Shown here: piece after piece, positions 34,778-46,561 of the stretch
How positions within the stretch are numbered: position 1 is the first letter of the stretch
How the letters are laid out: every line of letters starts with the position of its first letter
DNA from: Croceivirga radicis
GTDB taxonomy: Bacteria > Bacteroidota > Bacteroidia > Flavobacteriales > Flavobacteriaceae
Reading direction: 5' to 3'
Assembly: GCF_002072105.2 (NCBI RefSeq)
Contig: NZ_MTBC01000001.1
Location: forward strand, 496,001-560,000
Length of the DNA: 64,000 nucleotides
The notes under the pieces: model-generated
Seen by the model: the letters and a program-made list of their open reading frames with translations, nothing else
What the model was told of the DNA's origin: nothing
The model's database searches: none
Made by a program: the position numbers and the translations under genes

Positions 34778-35743
34778 ATGCCCTTGATTCCTTCAGACTA
34801 TAGGCCACCATTTCTATTTAAGAATGGACATTTTTCTACCATTTATGCAGGCTTGGTACGTAAAATTAATGGCGTGTTGCAACGAAGAGAACGTTTAGAA
34901 TTACCAGATGGCGATTTTTTAGACTTGGATTGGTCTGAAGCGAATGCGCCCACCAACCAAGTTTGTATTTTATTGCATGGTCTAGAAGGGAGCGCCCAAC
35001 GACATTATATTACAGGGAGTGCAAAAATTTTAAACCAAAGGGGTATAGATGCCTGTGCAATTAATTTTAGGGGTTGTAGTGGGGAACCCAATAGATTATA
35101 TAGTAGCTACCATTCTGGGCATACTCAAGATTTGGAGTTTGTGGTGCATCATATTTTGAAACAGAATAAATACACCACTATCTTTTTAAAGGGTTTTAGT
35201 TTGGGTGCCAATGTAATGTTGAAATATTTGGGAGAAAAAGGAGCGCAAGCTCCGGTTACGGCGGCAGTAGCCGTTTCTGTTCCGTGTGATCTAAAGAGTG
35301 CGTGTAACCAACTTTTAGCAACGAAAAACGCATTGTATTCCCATCGATTTAAGAAAACCTTACTGGCAAAACTGAAGGAGAAACAACAAAAGTTTCCAGA
35401 TAAGTTGGATAACAAAGCAATTGAAGACATACAAACCCTTAAGGATTTTGATGATGTGTATACAGGGCCGGCACATGGTTTTAAAGATGCGCTGGATTAT
35501 TATAAAAAAGCAAGTTCTAAACAATTTTTACAGGCCATAACCGTACCTACTTTAATAATAAATGCGGCCAATGATTCATTTTTAGGTCCAGAGTGCTATC
35601 CCTACCAAGAAGCCGAAGCTAATGATAACCTTAGTCTAGAAGTTCCTTATTTTGGAGGCCATGTTGGTTTTTGGGGTAAAAACAACATTAGTTATACAGA
35701 AAACCGTTGTATTGCTTTCTTTGCTAGTGTTCTAGCCAAATAG
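34778..35743 (+). CDS. YheT-family alpha/beta hydrolase
   Basis: 321-residue cytoplasmic hydrolase of the AB_hydrolase-4 (YheT/EMB8/ABHD1-3) group. It has YRPPFLFKNGHFSTIYAGLV at the N-terminus, the oxyanion HG pair in CILLHGLEGSAQRHY, nucleophile elbow GFSLGANVMLKYLGE, the acid in LIINAANDSFLG and the catalytic His in YFGGHVGFWG. The physiological ester is unknown. The start ATG (MPLIPSDYRPP) follows the divergent gap with the oxidoreductase gene. The DUF5689 gene follows on the same strand. Confidence 0.93.
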   Translation: MPLIPSDYRPPFLFKNGHFSTIYAGLVRKINGVLQRRERLELPDGDFLDLDWSEANAPTNQVCILLHGLEGSAQRHYITGSAKILNQRGIDACAINFRGCSGEPNRLYSSYHSGHTQDLEFVVHHILKQNKYTTIFLKGFSLGANVMLKYLGEKGAQAPVTAAVAVSVPCDLKSACNQLLATKNALYSHRFKKTLLAKLKEKQQKFPDKLDNKAIEDIQTLKDFDDVYTGPAHGFKDALDYYKKASSKQFLQAITVPTLIINAANDSFLGPECYPYQEAEANDNLSLEVPYFGGHVGFWGKNNISYTENRCIAFFASVLAK

Positions 35744-35744
35744 T

Positions 35745-35775
35745 TTTGTATTTTGTTGATTTTGAGCTACTTTTA
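35745..35775 (+). promoter_or_regulatory. Complete -33/-7 promoter of the DUF5689 gene
   Basis: TTTG (35745-35748), 19-nt spacer, then TACTTTTA (35768-35775), one base from TAnnTTTG. The spacing is ideal for the Bacteroidota sigma factor. The transcript start near 35782 places the true ATG at 35800 and excludes a TTG at 35746. Confidence 0.6.
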
Positions 35776-35799
35776 AATAACACGAAACCATTAATTACC

Positions 35800-37158
35800 A
35801 TGCCAGTAAGGAAAATTGCAATAGCGATTGCCCTATTGCTATTACATGGCTGTATCAAAAGCGAAGATTTTGATACGCCCAATAAAAACTGTTCTGCAAG
35901 CTTAGCGCCAAATACCACATTTAAGGCGGTAAAAGAGTTATATAAGGGCAATTTGCTTTTAATTACAGAAGACCTGATATTGGAGGGTTTTGTAATTTCT
36001 TCTGATCAAGCAGGTAATTTTTTTGGAACCATACATTTGCAAGACGCAGCTGAAAATCCAACAGCGGGGATACAACTATTAGTTGATCTAAGGTCAAGTT
36101 ATTTGCAATATCCTTTGGGTACCAAAGTATTATTAAAACTAAAAGGTCTTTATCTAGGTAAACAAAAAGGTGCATTTGTTCTTGGAGGAACATTCGCGGC
36201 ATTTGGCACCACAAGCGTTGGTAGGTTGCCCGCCTTAAAGATTCCTGAACATCTACTGGTAGTATGCGATAATCCGGTGCAGCTAGCACCAAAAGCAATT
36301 GATTTAGCTGATGTTGATAGTTCCCTAACCAGCACTTTGGTGCAATTTTCTAGAGTAGAAGTAATAACTGCGGAACAAGATAGCACTTATGCGGTGGCAG
36401 AAACAGAAACTACCAGAACGCTAATAGATTGTAATGATTTAACTATTAAGTTGTTAAACAGTGGCTATGCCAATTTTCAAGCACAAAAATTACCCGGCGG
36501 TAGTGGAACGGCAACTGGTGTATTGGTAAGGGAACGAAATAACATGTTTTTGGCTATTAGGGATACAACCGACTTGTTTTTCACCCAAGAAGAGTGTCCA
36601 GATTTGATTACGGAATTTACTACGGATAGCTTCTTTTTTACAGAGTTGGCAGATCCCAATAACAACGCAGATGCACGTTTTATAGAGTTGTATTATGCTG
36701 GCAACGAAACATTGCCTCTAAAGGGTTGGTCTATTGTTAGATATACCAACGCCAATACGGAAGTTGGCGCTTCCTTAGACTTGTCTGAAATTACCCTTAC
36801 ACCAAATAGCTTTTTGGTCATCGCCAAAGATGCCCTAGAATTTGAAGCTACTTTTGGTTTTGCGCCAAATTTGGAAGCAGGTAGTAATAGCCCGGCAGAT
36901 TCTAATGGAGACGACAATCTTTTTTTAATAGACCCTTTTGGAACGGTAATAGATGCTTTTGGTAGGATAGGCGAAGATGGCACGGGTACCAATCATGAGT
37001 TTGAGGACGGAAAAGCCGTAAGAAGTTTGGCAATAGAGAGAGCGAATTCTACTTACGATTTTACGGAATGGACGCTTTACAATGATACCGGTGACAGTGG
37101 TACTATTAACCAACCCCAAAATGCACCCGAAGATTATAATCCAGGAGTTAGAGATTAA
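35800..37158 (+). CDS. DUF5689 and lamin-tail domain lipoprotein
   Basis: Surface or periplasmic lipoprotein of 452 residues. It starts MPVRKIAIAIALLLLHGCIKS, with the lipobox Cys. The N-terminal half has the DUF5689 (OB-like, BACON-type exported) pattern: LLITEDLILEGFVISSDQAG, FFGTIHLQDAAENPTAGIQL. The C-terminal half is a lamin-tail (LTD) domain: FFFTELADPNNNADARFIEL, LKGWSIVRYTNA, LIDPFGTVIDAFGRIGEDGT. Such proteins often accompany extracellular nucleases or phosphatases; here none is adjacent. The gene has its own promoter. Confidence 0.85.
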   Translation: MPVRKIAIAIALLLLHGCIKSEDFDTPNKNCSASLAPNTTFKAVKELYKGNLLLITEDLILEGFVISSDQAGNFFGTIHLQDAAENPTAGIQLLVDLRSSYLQYPLGTKVLLKLKGLYLGKQKGAFVLGGTFAAFGTTSVGRLPALKIPEHLLVVCDNPVQLAPKAIDLADVDSSLTSTLVQFSRVEVITAEQDSTYAVAETETTRTLIDCNDLTIKLLNSGYANFQAQKLPGGSGTATGVLVRERNNMFLAIRDTTDLFFTQEECPDLITEFTTDSFFFTELADPNNNADARFIELYYAGNETLPLKGWSIVRYTNANTEVGASLDLSEITLTPNSFLVIAKDALEFEATFGFAPNLEAGSNSPADSNGDDNLFLIDPFGTVIDAFGRIGEDGTGTNHEFEDGKAVRSLAIERANSTYDFTEWTLYNDTGDSGTINQPQNAPEDYNPGVRD

Positions 37159-37209
37159 CATACTTTAAAGAGGTTTAAGTAAATTTATAGCTATCTTCAA
37201 ATTGTAATT

Positions 37210-37680
37210 ATGGAAGAGAAAAAAGAGTTTTTTAACGACATACGAAATGGGGATGCCAACACGGTTGCCCAAAAATTAAAAGCAAAACCTAGTCTAATCA
37301 ATGCTAAAGATGAGCGGGGATCTACGCCCTTAATATTAGCAGCGTATTATGGACATTTAGCGGTGGTTGAGGTGCTTTTGAGTAAAAATATACCCATAGA
37401 TGTTAAAGATGGAACGGGTAACACAGCGCTTATGGGCGTTTGTTTTAAAGGGTATACAGAAGTAGCAAAACTATTAATTGATAAGGGAGCAGATGTAAAC
37501 CAAACCAATTCTATGGGCGGAACCTGTTTAATCTATGCGGCTACCTTTAACCATATAGCTATTGTAAAGCTCTTACTGGCCAATGGTGCCAATAAAAATG
37601 CAAAAGACGCAAGGGGCCATACTGCTTTAGACCATGCAAGAATGCAAGGAGCAACAGAATTGGTTAACCTATTGCAATAA
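37210..37680 (+). CDS. Ankyrin repeat protein
   Basis: 156 residues made of four ankyrin repeats with the usual TPL-A---H---V--LL pattern: DERGSTPLILAAYYGHLAVV, GTGNTALMGVCFKGYTEVA, NSMGGTCLIYAATFNHIAIV and DARGHTALDHARMQGATELV. It has no signal peptide, so it is probably a cytoplasmic protein-interaction module; the partner is unknown. The Nudix gene starts 4 bp after its stop and the amidase gene directly after that, so the three form a plus-strand operon. Confidence 0.9.
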   Translation: MEEKKEFFNDIRNGDANTVAQKLKAKPSLINAKDERGSTPLILAAYYGHLAVVEVLLSKNIPIDVKDGTGNTALMGVCFKGYTEVAKLLIDKGADVNQTNSMGGTCLIYAATFNHIAIVKLLLANGANKNAKDARGHTALDHARMQGATELVNLLQ

Positions 37681-37683
37681 ATA

Positions 37684-38307
37684 ATGGATAACAAAAGTTC
37701 GTTAAACGCCATTAAACAGATGATTGGTATAGCGGATGTTGGATTGTTATATGCCAAAGACGATTATGATAGGGAGCGTTATACGGCTATAAAGAAAATA
37801 GCATTAGACCTGCTAGTAGAGGTCACTGATCAACCTTTAGATAAATTATCAAACTTCTTCTTACCTGTAAAAAATTACCCCACGGTTAAGGTAGATGTTA
37901 GGGCTTTAGTACTAAATAATGAGGATCAAGTATTGCTTGCCCAAGAAAGTTCAGATAAAAAATGGACTTTACCAGGTGGCTGGGCAGATGTGGGTTACAG
38001 TCCAAAAGAAATAGCAGAGAACGAGGTAAGGGAAGAAACCGGACTTAAGGTAAAAGCCATACGCTTACTTGCTGTTTATGATAAGCAGAGGCATCCCCAT
38101 CCGCCAGAACCTTTCTACGTGTACAAAATGGTCTTTTTATGTGCGTATGTAGCAGGTAATCTTAAACCTGGTTTTGATATGTTAGGTGCCCAATGGTTTT
38201 CTTTAAATGGTTTACCAGAATTATCTACCAATCGTATTTTAAAAGAACAGATTTTAAGTCTGTGTACAAAAGTTAGAAATAATGACCTTTCGGTTTATTT
38301 TGATTAA
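37684..38307 (+). CDS. NUDIX hydrolase
   Basis: Pyrophosphohydrolase of 207 residues. The Nudix box (consensus GX5EX7REUXEEXGU) is seen as GGWADVGYSPKEIAENEVRE followed by ETGL. An N-terminal helical Nudix_N-type domain of about 65 residues precedes the beta-grasp core. This arrangement is typical of ADP-ribose or nucleoside-diphosphate-sugar hydrolases such as Bacillus YjhB-type enzymes. The exact substrate is unknown. It is directly followed by the amidase gene, whose ATG starts one base after the stop. Confidence 0.92.
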   Translation: MDNKSSLNAIKQMIGIADVGLLYAKDDYDRERYTAIKKIALDLLVEVTDQPLDKLSNFFLPVKNYPTVKVDVRALVLNNEDQVLLAQESSDKKWTLPGGWADVGYSPKEIAENEVREETGLKVKAIRLLAVYDKQRHPHPPEPFYVYKMVFLCAYVAGNLKPGFDMLGAQWFSLNGLPELSTNRILKEQILSLCTKVRNNDLSVYFD

Positions 38308-39081
38308 ATGGATTCAAATTTGGAAATAGCGTTAATACAAACCCATTTGATTTGGGAGAACCCTATTGCGAACAGAAAAAATATTGAAGCTAAATTACGG
38401 CTAATTAAGAACGACGTGGCCATAGTGGTACTACCAGAAATGTTTACTACGGGCTTTACCATGAAACCTGAAAATGTAGCCCAAGAAGAGGGCATTAAAA
38501 CATTAGAATGGTTAAAAGCACTTGCTAGTACATATGGGTTTGCTCTGGTAGGTAGTACCATATGGCAAGAAGAAGGCAATTATTATAATAGGTTGTTTTT
38601 TGTTACACCTTCTGGAAACGTACATAGTTATGATAAAAAACACACCTTTATCCTAGCCGGAGAGGATAAAGTTTATGTAGCAGGAAAGGATCATTTATTT
38701 ATCACCTACCAAGGCTTTAAAATATGTCCGTTAATCTGTTATGATTTACGTTTTCCGGTATGGGCAAGGAACACGGTAGACTATGATGTTCTATTATATG
38801 TGGCAAATTGGCCAAAACCAAGAATTAATGCATGGGATACGTTGCTAAAAGCTAGGGCCATAGAAAACATGGCCTATTGTATTGGCGTAAACCGCATTGG
38901 AATAGATGGTATAGGTTATGAATATCCAGGACATTCTGCGGTTTATGACGTTTTAGGGCAACAAGTGGCATTTTCCCAAAAGGAAGAAGTGCTTTACGCT
39001 ACCTTGAGTAAAGATCATATTCAATTCAATCGAAAAAAACTTCGCTTTTTAGAAGACAGAGACCCATTTACTCTTTTATAG
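38308..39081 (+). CDS. Nitrilase-family amidohydrolase (omega-amidase-like)
   Basis: 257-residue carbon-nitrogen hydrolase with the Glu-Lys-Cys triad: Glu in IVVLPEMFTTGFTMKPENV, Lys in YDKKHTFILAGE and Cys in CPLICYDLRFPVWARN. The sequence follows the E. coli YafV/omega-amidase type, which removes 2-oxoglutaramate or 2-oxosuccinamate formed by transaminases. That substrate is inference. It is third in the ankyrin, Nudix, amidase unit. Its last 14 bp overlap the convergent Ig-like lipoprotein gene. Confidence 0.92.
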   Translation: MDSNLEIALIQTHLIWENPIANRKNIEAKLRLIKNDVAIVVLPEMFTTGFTMKPENVAQEEGIKTLEWLKALASTYGFALVGSTIWQEEGNYYNRLFFVTPSGNVHSYDKKHTFILAGEDKVYVAGKDHLFITYQGFKICPLICYDLRFPVWARNTVDYDVLLYVANWPKPRINAWDTLLKARAIENMAYCIGVNRIGIDGIGYEYPGHSAVYDVLGQQVAFSQKEEVLYATLSKDHIQFNRKKLRFLEDRDPFTLL

Positions 39082-40687
39082 TAAAGGTATTTTCATATTC
39101 CGAAAAGGCTCTTACTTCTATAATATCTGGATAATAGACTACTTTTTCGGGTTGTACCTTTTGCAGGTAATTTCCGCTGTCCCATTTTCCATTTCCGTTG
39201 GCGTCAAAAATTACCCGTATTTGGTATTCGTTGGGTAGTATTTTTGGAAAGTCGATGGGCTTGTCTTCCTCAAGATAAACTTCTCTTACCAACTCATCCT
39301 TTTTATTGGTTAACTGCACAATTAACGGATAGGTTATATCACCTTTTATATTAAACCGTAAATCACCATAATCTGCATAACTGGCAGTGGTCAGCTTGAT
39401 TTGCAAGGTGTCGTTTTGAGTGCCAAAAAAATCGGTAATAGCACCGGGCAATGCGCTTACGTAGTAGTTTTGGTTATCTAAAAGTTGAAAATTCAAGTTT
39501 ACTTTGTTTTGAACCGTATCTAGCTTGGAATAAAAATTTACGCTGGTAGAATCTTTATCTAAAATAGAAATATATGCCGTGTCTATTGCTGTTAGCGGGG
39601 TGTTTGCAGAAAAATAAAAGGATTCTTCAAAATTAATCTTACTGCTATGGCTTGGTACTATTTTTAAACTATCTAAGGGTAGTTTACGCGTTTTTACCGT
39701 AAAGGTGTCTATCAGTTTTTTCTGCTCATTGGTTACCGTAAAAAGTATGGAATCTAGGTCTGTAGGGGTTAACCAGTAATTCAAAGTGTCTTTTTCTACC
39801 TCTTTTCTTACTAAAGTATTTACAGAATCTGGTAAAGTGGTTAGCGGTGTAATTTGCAAACTATCGCCATTACCTTGGTAACCAAAAATAATTTTGTTCT
39901 TAGCTACATAACTGGGTACAGATGCCTTGTAATCTGGAACTTCTTGAAATAACTTTAATAAATAAATAGAATCTGTTGGTAATGTTATTGTGTCTTCTAG
40001 AAAACCTATTTTATCCGCTCTTTGGTCAAATACATTATTTTTTGCTTTGTCTTTTAAAGCAAACAGTTTGTATTGCCCAGCTTTTAAATACCGCAAGGTA
40101 AATACGGGCAAACTATCCAACGTATTGGTCATATAATTTGGTGGATACTTATAAATGGTAGAGTCGGTATAGGCACTATCCATTTCGTACAACATAACAC
40201 TTATAAATTCGTCTGCCTTGCGGTTAAAGGCATCTCTAACGGCTCCGGTTAGGGTTAAGGAATCGATAACATCTCCAGTAGAAAAAACAAAGGTTAGCAA
40301 ATTGTAAGGATTGCCCTCATTGTGGTCTACTACGCTCTGTCCAAAATTGATGGTATATGTGGTGTTTTCCCTAAGTGTGTCTTTAAAAACCAATTCTATA
40401 GTTTTACTTGCACTACCCTGTGGTTTTATTTCTGGTTGGTATTTTAATGGAGGCGAAATTATTAATTGCTCTTGTACATCTTTAAGTTTAATATACTCAT
40501 CATAGGTTAGTTTTATCCTATTGCCCTTGAAATTCTTGGTAAGGTTTTCTGGTTCTGTTTTAACTAGTTTAGGTGGTGTAACATCTTTTGGTCCTCCAGA
40601 GGGGCTACCCCTTCTGGCACATTGCCATAATGAAACACAAACAAGCATTAAAAATAGAAAACTAAAAAACCGCTGTACTAATTTCAT
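39068..40687 (-). CDS. Ig-like domain lipoprotein
   Basis: 539-residue exported lipoprotein. The signal peptide and lipobox read FLFLMLVCVSLWQCARRGSP, with Cys near 23. It is followed by GGPKDVTPPKLVKTEPENLT, the SbsA/Big_5 Ig-like start common in flavobacteria. The rest is beta-rich with no catalytic motif, ending in a carboxypeptidase-regulatory or prealbumin-like module (IRVIFDANGNGKWDSGNYL). The role is unknown, perhaps envelope structure. It is preceded by its own -7 box and lies downstream of comF. Confidence 0.85.
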   Translation of the reverse strand: MKLVQRFFSFLFLMLVCVSLWQCARRGSPSGGPKDVTPPKLVKTEPENLTKNFKGNRIKLTYDEYIKLKDVQEQLIISPPLKYQPEIKPQGSASKTIELVFKDTLRENTTYTINFGQSVVDHNEGNPYNLLTFVFSTGDVIDSLTLTGAVRDAFNRKADEFISVMLYEMDSAYTDSTIYKYPPNYMTNTLDSLPVFTLRYLKAGQYKLFALKDKAKNNVFDQRADKIGFLEDTITLPTDSIYLLKLFQEVPDYKASVPSYVAKNKIIFGYQGNGDSLQITPLTTLPDSVNTLVRKEVEKDTLNYWLTPTDLDSILFTVTNEQKKLIDTFTVKTRKLPLDSLKIVPSHSSKINFEESFYFSANTPLTAIDTAYISILDKDSTSVNFYSKLDTVQNKVNLNFQLLDNQNYYVSALPGAITDFFGTQNDTLQIKLTTASYADYGDLRFNIKGDITYPLIVQLTNKKDELVREVYLEEDKPIDFPKILPNEYQIRVIFDANGNGKWDSGNYLQKVQPEKVVYYPDIIEVRAFSEYENTFTIKE

Positions 40688-40734
40688 TTATTTGATACTA
40701 TTCTTAGGCAAAGAAACAACTAATTACCAAAAGC

Positions 40735-40742
40735 CAAAGTTA
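40735..40742 (-). promoter_or_regulatory. -7 box of the Ig-like lipoprotein gene
   Basis: Minus strand TAACTTTG, an exact TAnnTTTG, just after the comF stop. It predicts a leader of about 40 nt to the ATG at 40687. Confidence 0.5.
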
Positions 40743-40749
40743 AGGAGTG

Positions 40750-41469
40750 TTAAGGCACAAAAGCTATAGTAGCCACATAAATGCTAATGTTTTCATGTTT
40801 GGATAGGGCATTGCTACAAGATTCTATTGTGGCACCGGTGGTAATAACATCATCTATTAATAAAATAGTTTTATTACTTAGGTCTACGCTAGGGTTGGGC
40901 TCGTATAGATTTTTAGTGTTAAGCCATCTATTCAGTCGGTTTTTTTTGGTTTGTGTTTTTGTGTTGGCCGTTTTAATCAGGGCATTTTCTTTATACTTTG
41001 TATTTAAAAGGATTGCTAGCTCTTTTCCAAAACCTTCTAACTGATTGTAACCTCGCTTTTTTTGTTTTTTAGGATGTAGTGGAACGGGAACTATAAAATC
41101 AATGGTGGGTAAGGTATTTTCTGCTAAAATTTGTTGGCCAAACCATTGGGCTAAAAAATTTCCAATTTTTTTCTGTCTAGAATATTTTAAATAGTGCAAC
41201 AGTTGTTTCACCTTGCCGGGATTATAAAAATATAAAAATGAAGACGCCTTTTTAATATGGCAGCGCCCGTAAAATATACGGTCAACGGCATTCTCTTGCG
41301 TAAAGTTGAATTCGGTAAAAGGTAAATCATGCCGACAAACGGTACACAAAAAGTGCTCTCCCCTATATAATTTGCCATTACATCCAAAACATACCTTTGG
41401 CAATAGGATAGAGTTAATATCGTTTATTATATTTGACATCCAATTTGAAAACAAATCTTTGACCTGCAT
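40750..41469 (-). CDS. ComF family phosphoribosyltransferase-like protein
   Basis: 239 residues. An N-terminal zinc-ribbon-type cysteine set (CFGCNGKLYRGEHFLCTVC) is followed by the phosphoribosyltransferase fold with HPKKQKKRGYNQLEGFGKEL and the PRPP loop ILLIDDVITTGATIESC. ComF/GntX proteins support DNA uptake and single-strand handling in competent bacteria; here the role is inferred by family. Its ATG is only 16 bp from the divergent ATG at 41486. Confidence 0.92.
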   Translation of the reverse strand: MQVKDLFSNWMSNIINDINSILLPKVCFGCNGKLYRGEHFLCTVCRHDLPFTEFNFTQENAVDRIFYGRCHIKKASSFLYFYNPGKVKQLLHYLKYSRQKKIGNFLAQWFGQQILAENTLPTIDFIVPVPLHPKKQKKRGYNQLEGFGKELAILLNTKYKENALIKTANTKTQTKKNRLNRWLNTKNLYEPNPSVDLSNKTILLIDDVITTGATIESCSNALSKHENISIYVATIAFVP

Positions 41470-41485
41470 ATCAGCGACTTAACCA

Positions 41486-42382
41486 ATGGAATCCCAAGAT
41501 ACCAATTTCAATTACAAGATTATACTTGCGGCACTTGTTGCGGTTATCATCGCTATTCTAATTGCGTTCTACTATAGTTATGCCCAAAGTCAAAACCAAC
41601 TTACGTATTTAGAAGACGAAAAAAAGCTGCTTGTAAAAGACCTTTCTATAATGAAAGCAGAGGTGGATCGTTTGGCAGGATTAAATGAGGTAAGTGACAT
41701 TGAACTACGTTCTTCCCAATATAGAATAGATGAGTTGATGGACTCTGTGGGACGTTTAAATTTTAATATTCTAAAGTTGAAAGACGATAGAAAGGCACTA
41801 AGAAAGTTAGAGGCCAAGTTCGACAGCTTAAAAATCAAGAATAACTTTTTACGCTACAATAACAGGTTGCTCACAGATAAATACCAGCGAACCGTAGAGC
41901 AGATAGAAGATTTGCGGGGTAGAACCAGTTCGTTGGCCAAAGCAGAAGAAGTTGCTAGGAAACGCAATGTAGAATTGAGCAAGGAGCTTAAAGTAAAGAG
42001 CTACCTAAAAATGCAGAATTCTGAAGGGGCAGGGTTTAGGTTAAGGGCCGGCAGACCCTTAAAAACCAACAAGGCAGACGTTATAGAAAAACTTCGTGGT
42101 TGTGTTACCATTTTAGGTAATCCAAATGAACGGGGAGAAGTCAAGATTATTTATTTCCAGTTTTTGGATCCAGATATGGCCGTGATAGAAGATAATGCCA
42201 ACCTAATTAACGTTGGTGGCAATACCTACAGCAAACGGGTAGAAGTGGTATACATGGGCAAAGAACTTAGTGTTTGCGATGCCATTACCATACCAGAAGG
42301 ATCATTAGCACCCGGAATATACACCCTTAACGTATTTGAAGACGAACGTTTGCTATCTTCTACAGAATTTCAATTAAAATAG
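41486..42382 (+). CDS. Membrane-anchored coiled-coil protein, unknown function
   Basis: 298 residues. One N-terminal transmembrane segment (IILAALVAVIIAILIAFYY, about residues 12-30) is followed by a long coiled coil (about 35-160, e.g. LTYLEDEKKLLVKDLSIMKA) and a beta-rich C-terminal domain starting near YLKMQNSEGAGFRLRAGRP. The topology puts the C-terminus in the periplasm. It resembles a chromosome-partition-type SMC-like name given by automated annotation, but no function is shown. Divergent from comF and just upstream of glyS. Confidence 0.75.
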   Translation: MESQDTNFNYKIILAALVAVIIAILIAFYYSYAQSQNQLTYLEDEKKLLVKDLSIMKAEVDRLAGLNEVSDIELRSSQYRIDELMDSVGRLNFNILKLKDDRKALRKLEAKFDSLKIKNNFLRYNNRLLTDKYQRTVEQIEDLRGRTSSLAKAEEVARKRNVELSKELKVKSYLKMQNSEGAGFRLRAGRPLKTNKADVIEKLRGCVTILGNPNERGEVKIIYFQFLDPDMAVIEDNANLINVGGNTYSKRVEVVYMGKELSVCDAITIPEGSLAPGIYTLNVFEDERLLSSTEFQLK

Positions 42383-42419
42383 GGTTTTCTCTTTAAGACC
42401 TATGTTTTACATTTGCCAA

Positions 42420-43961
42420 ATGGCAAATCAAGAAGACGTTTTTAAGAAGGTTATTTCACATGCCAAAGAATATGGTTATGTGTTCCAGTCCAGTGAAATA
42501 TATGATGGTCTAAGTGCGGTGTATGACTATGGTCAAAACGGTGCGGAGTTAAAAAAGAACATTAGGGAATATTGGTGGCAGGCCATGACCCAATTACACG
42601 ATAATATTGTAGGGATAGATGCAGCAATTTTTATGCATCCAACTACTTGGAAGGCATCTGGTCACGTAGATGCATTTAACGATCCCCTTATCGATAATAA
42701 AGATTCTAAAAAGAGGTATCGCGCAGATGTATTGGTAGAAGATTACGTTGCCAAGATTGAAGCAAAAATAGATAAGGAAGTTTCAAAGGCCGCAAAACGC
42801 TTTGGAGCAGATTTTGACAAGGAACAATTTGTGGCTACCAATGGGCGCGTACTAGGTTATCAAGAAAAAATAGACACCATTCTAAAGCGTTTAGGTAAAT
42901 CTTTGGAAAATGAAGATTTGGCAGATGTAAAGGCATTGATAGAGGAGTTAGAAATAGCATGCCCGTTATCCGGTTCAAAAAATTGGACAGACGTTAAGCA
43001 ATTCAACCTTATGTTTGGCACCAAACTAGGTGCTTCTGCAGACAGTGCAATGGACCTTTACTTAAGACCAGAAACGGCACAAGGTATATTTGTAAATTTT
43101 CTAAACGTTCAAAAGACAGGTAGAATGAAATTGCCGTTTGGTATTGCCCAGACGGGTAAAGCCTTTAGAAACGAGATAGTCGCAAGACAGTTTATTTTCC
43201 GTATGCGAGAGTTTGAGCAGATGGAGATGCAATATTTTATAAAGCCAGGCACCCAAAAAGAATGGTATGATGCATGGAAGGAAAAGCGATTAAATTGGCA
43301 TCTTTCTTTAGGTATGGGTCAAGACAATTACCGCTTTCATGATCACGAGAAATTGGCACATTATGCAGATGCCGCTTGCGATATAGAATTCAAATTTCCA
43401 TTTGGGTTTAAAGAATTGGAGGGTATTCATTCTAGAACGGACTTTGATTTGAGTAGTCACGAAAAATATTCCGGTAAAAAATTACAGTATTTTGATCCAG
43501 AGGAGAATAAAAGTTATGTGCCCTATGTGTTGGAAACTTCTATTGGTTTAGATAGAATGTTTTTGGCCGTTTTCTCTAATTCTCTACAAGAAGAAGAATT
43601 GGACAATGGTTCTACCAGAACGGTTCTTAAATTACCGGCTGTATTAGCTCCTACAAAAGCAGCTGTATTACCGTTGTTAAAGAGAGATGGCTTACCAGAA
43701 TTGGCGCAAAAACTGGTAGATGAGCTAAAGTGGGATTTTAAAGTAGCTTATGATGAAAAAGATGCGGTTGGTAGAAGGTATAGAAGGCAAGATGCCAACG
43801 GCACACCTTTCTGTATTACCGTAGACCACCAATCTTTAGAAGATAACACTGTAACTATTAGGCATAGAGATTCTATGGAGCAAGAACGTGTACCTATGGA
43901 TCAAGTAAAAGGTATAATTTCTAAAGCGGTAGATATACGTTACTGGCTTCAAAAAATATAA
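42420..43961 (+). CDS. glyS: Glycyl-tRNA synthetase (alpha2 type)
   Basis: Charges tRNA-Gly. This is the homodimeric eukaryote/Bacteroidota-type class II enzyme in one chain. Motif 2 region: GIAQTGKAFRNEIVARQFIF and RMREFEQMEMQYF. Motif 3 area: VPYVLETSIGLDRMFLAVFS. The C-terminal anticodon-binding domain starts near LPAVLAPTKAAVLPLL. The ATG at 42420 (MANQEDVFKKVI) matches the family start; an ATG 18 nt upstream adds MFYICQ, which is not expected. Length is 513. A terminator follows. Confidence 0.97.
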   Translation: MANQEDVFKKVISHAKEYGYVFQSSEIYDGLSAVYDYGQNGAELKKNIREYWWQAMTQLHDNIVGIDAAIFMHPTTWKASGHVDAFNDPLIDNKDSKKRYRADVLVEDYVAKIEAKIDKEVSKAAKRFGADFDKEQFVATNGRVLGYQEKIDTILKRLGKSLENEDLADVKALIEELEIACPLSGSKNWTDVKQFNLMFGTKLGASADSAMDLYLRPETAQGIFVNFLNVQKTGRMKLPFGIAQTGKAFRNEIVARQFIFRMREFEQMEMQYFIKPGTQKEWYDAWKEKRLNWHLSLGMGQDNYRFHDHEKLAHYADAACDIEFKFPFGFKELEGIHSRTDFDLSSHEKYSGKKLQYFDPEENKSYVPYVLETSIGLDRMFLAVFSNSLQEEELDNGSTRTVLKLPAVLAPTKAAVLPLLKRDGLPELAQKLVDELKWDFKVAYDEKDAVGRRYRRQDANGTPFCITVDHQSLEDNTVTIRHRDSMEQERVPMDQVKGIISKAVDIRYWLQKI

Positions 43962-43982
43962 TTTAATTAGATTGGTTATAAC

Positions 43983-44007
43983 AAAGGGAAAGTTTTGCTT
44001 TCCCTTT
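43983..44007 (+). terminator. Terminator after glyS
   Basis: Perfect 10-bp stem AAAGGGAAAG / CTTTCCCTTT with a 5-nt loop, followed by TTTTG, about 20 bp after the stop. Confidence 0.88.
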
Positions 44008-44123
44008 TTTTGTGCTATAGCATTTGATTTTACTATCGATAAACACAAAACAATAAGAAAACTTAATACTTAAATAACGCATTCATATTACTTATCCATT
44101 AATTTTAAGGGGAACAGGCTTAA

Positions 44124-46394
<2,271 letters not shown>

Positions 46395-46413
46395 TAGCTC
46401 TTATCTGCTACTG

Positions 46414-46439
46414 AAAAGCGACCCATTGTGGTCGCTTTT
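46414..46439 (+). terminator. Terminator after katG
   Basis: Perfect 10-bp stem AAAAGCGACC / GGTCGCTTTT with loop CATTGT, followed by TTT, 20 bp after the stop. Confidence 0.9.
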
Positions 46440-46561
46440 TTTGTATCTTAAATTATGGTTTACTATAAGTTTTCGTAGAAAAACGAAATTAACTTTCGTT
46501 GTTAAGTCAAAAACCTAATAATAATTCAGCATTTTTAACTAAATCTAAACAAACTGAAAAT

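Noticed and set aside
46499-46561. A 21-residue extension of the GMC oxidoreductase
   Set aside because: It begins with TTG and contains no conserved residues; MPNFNIK at 46562 leads straight into the FAD motif.
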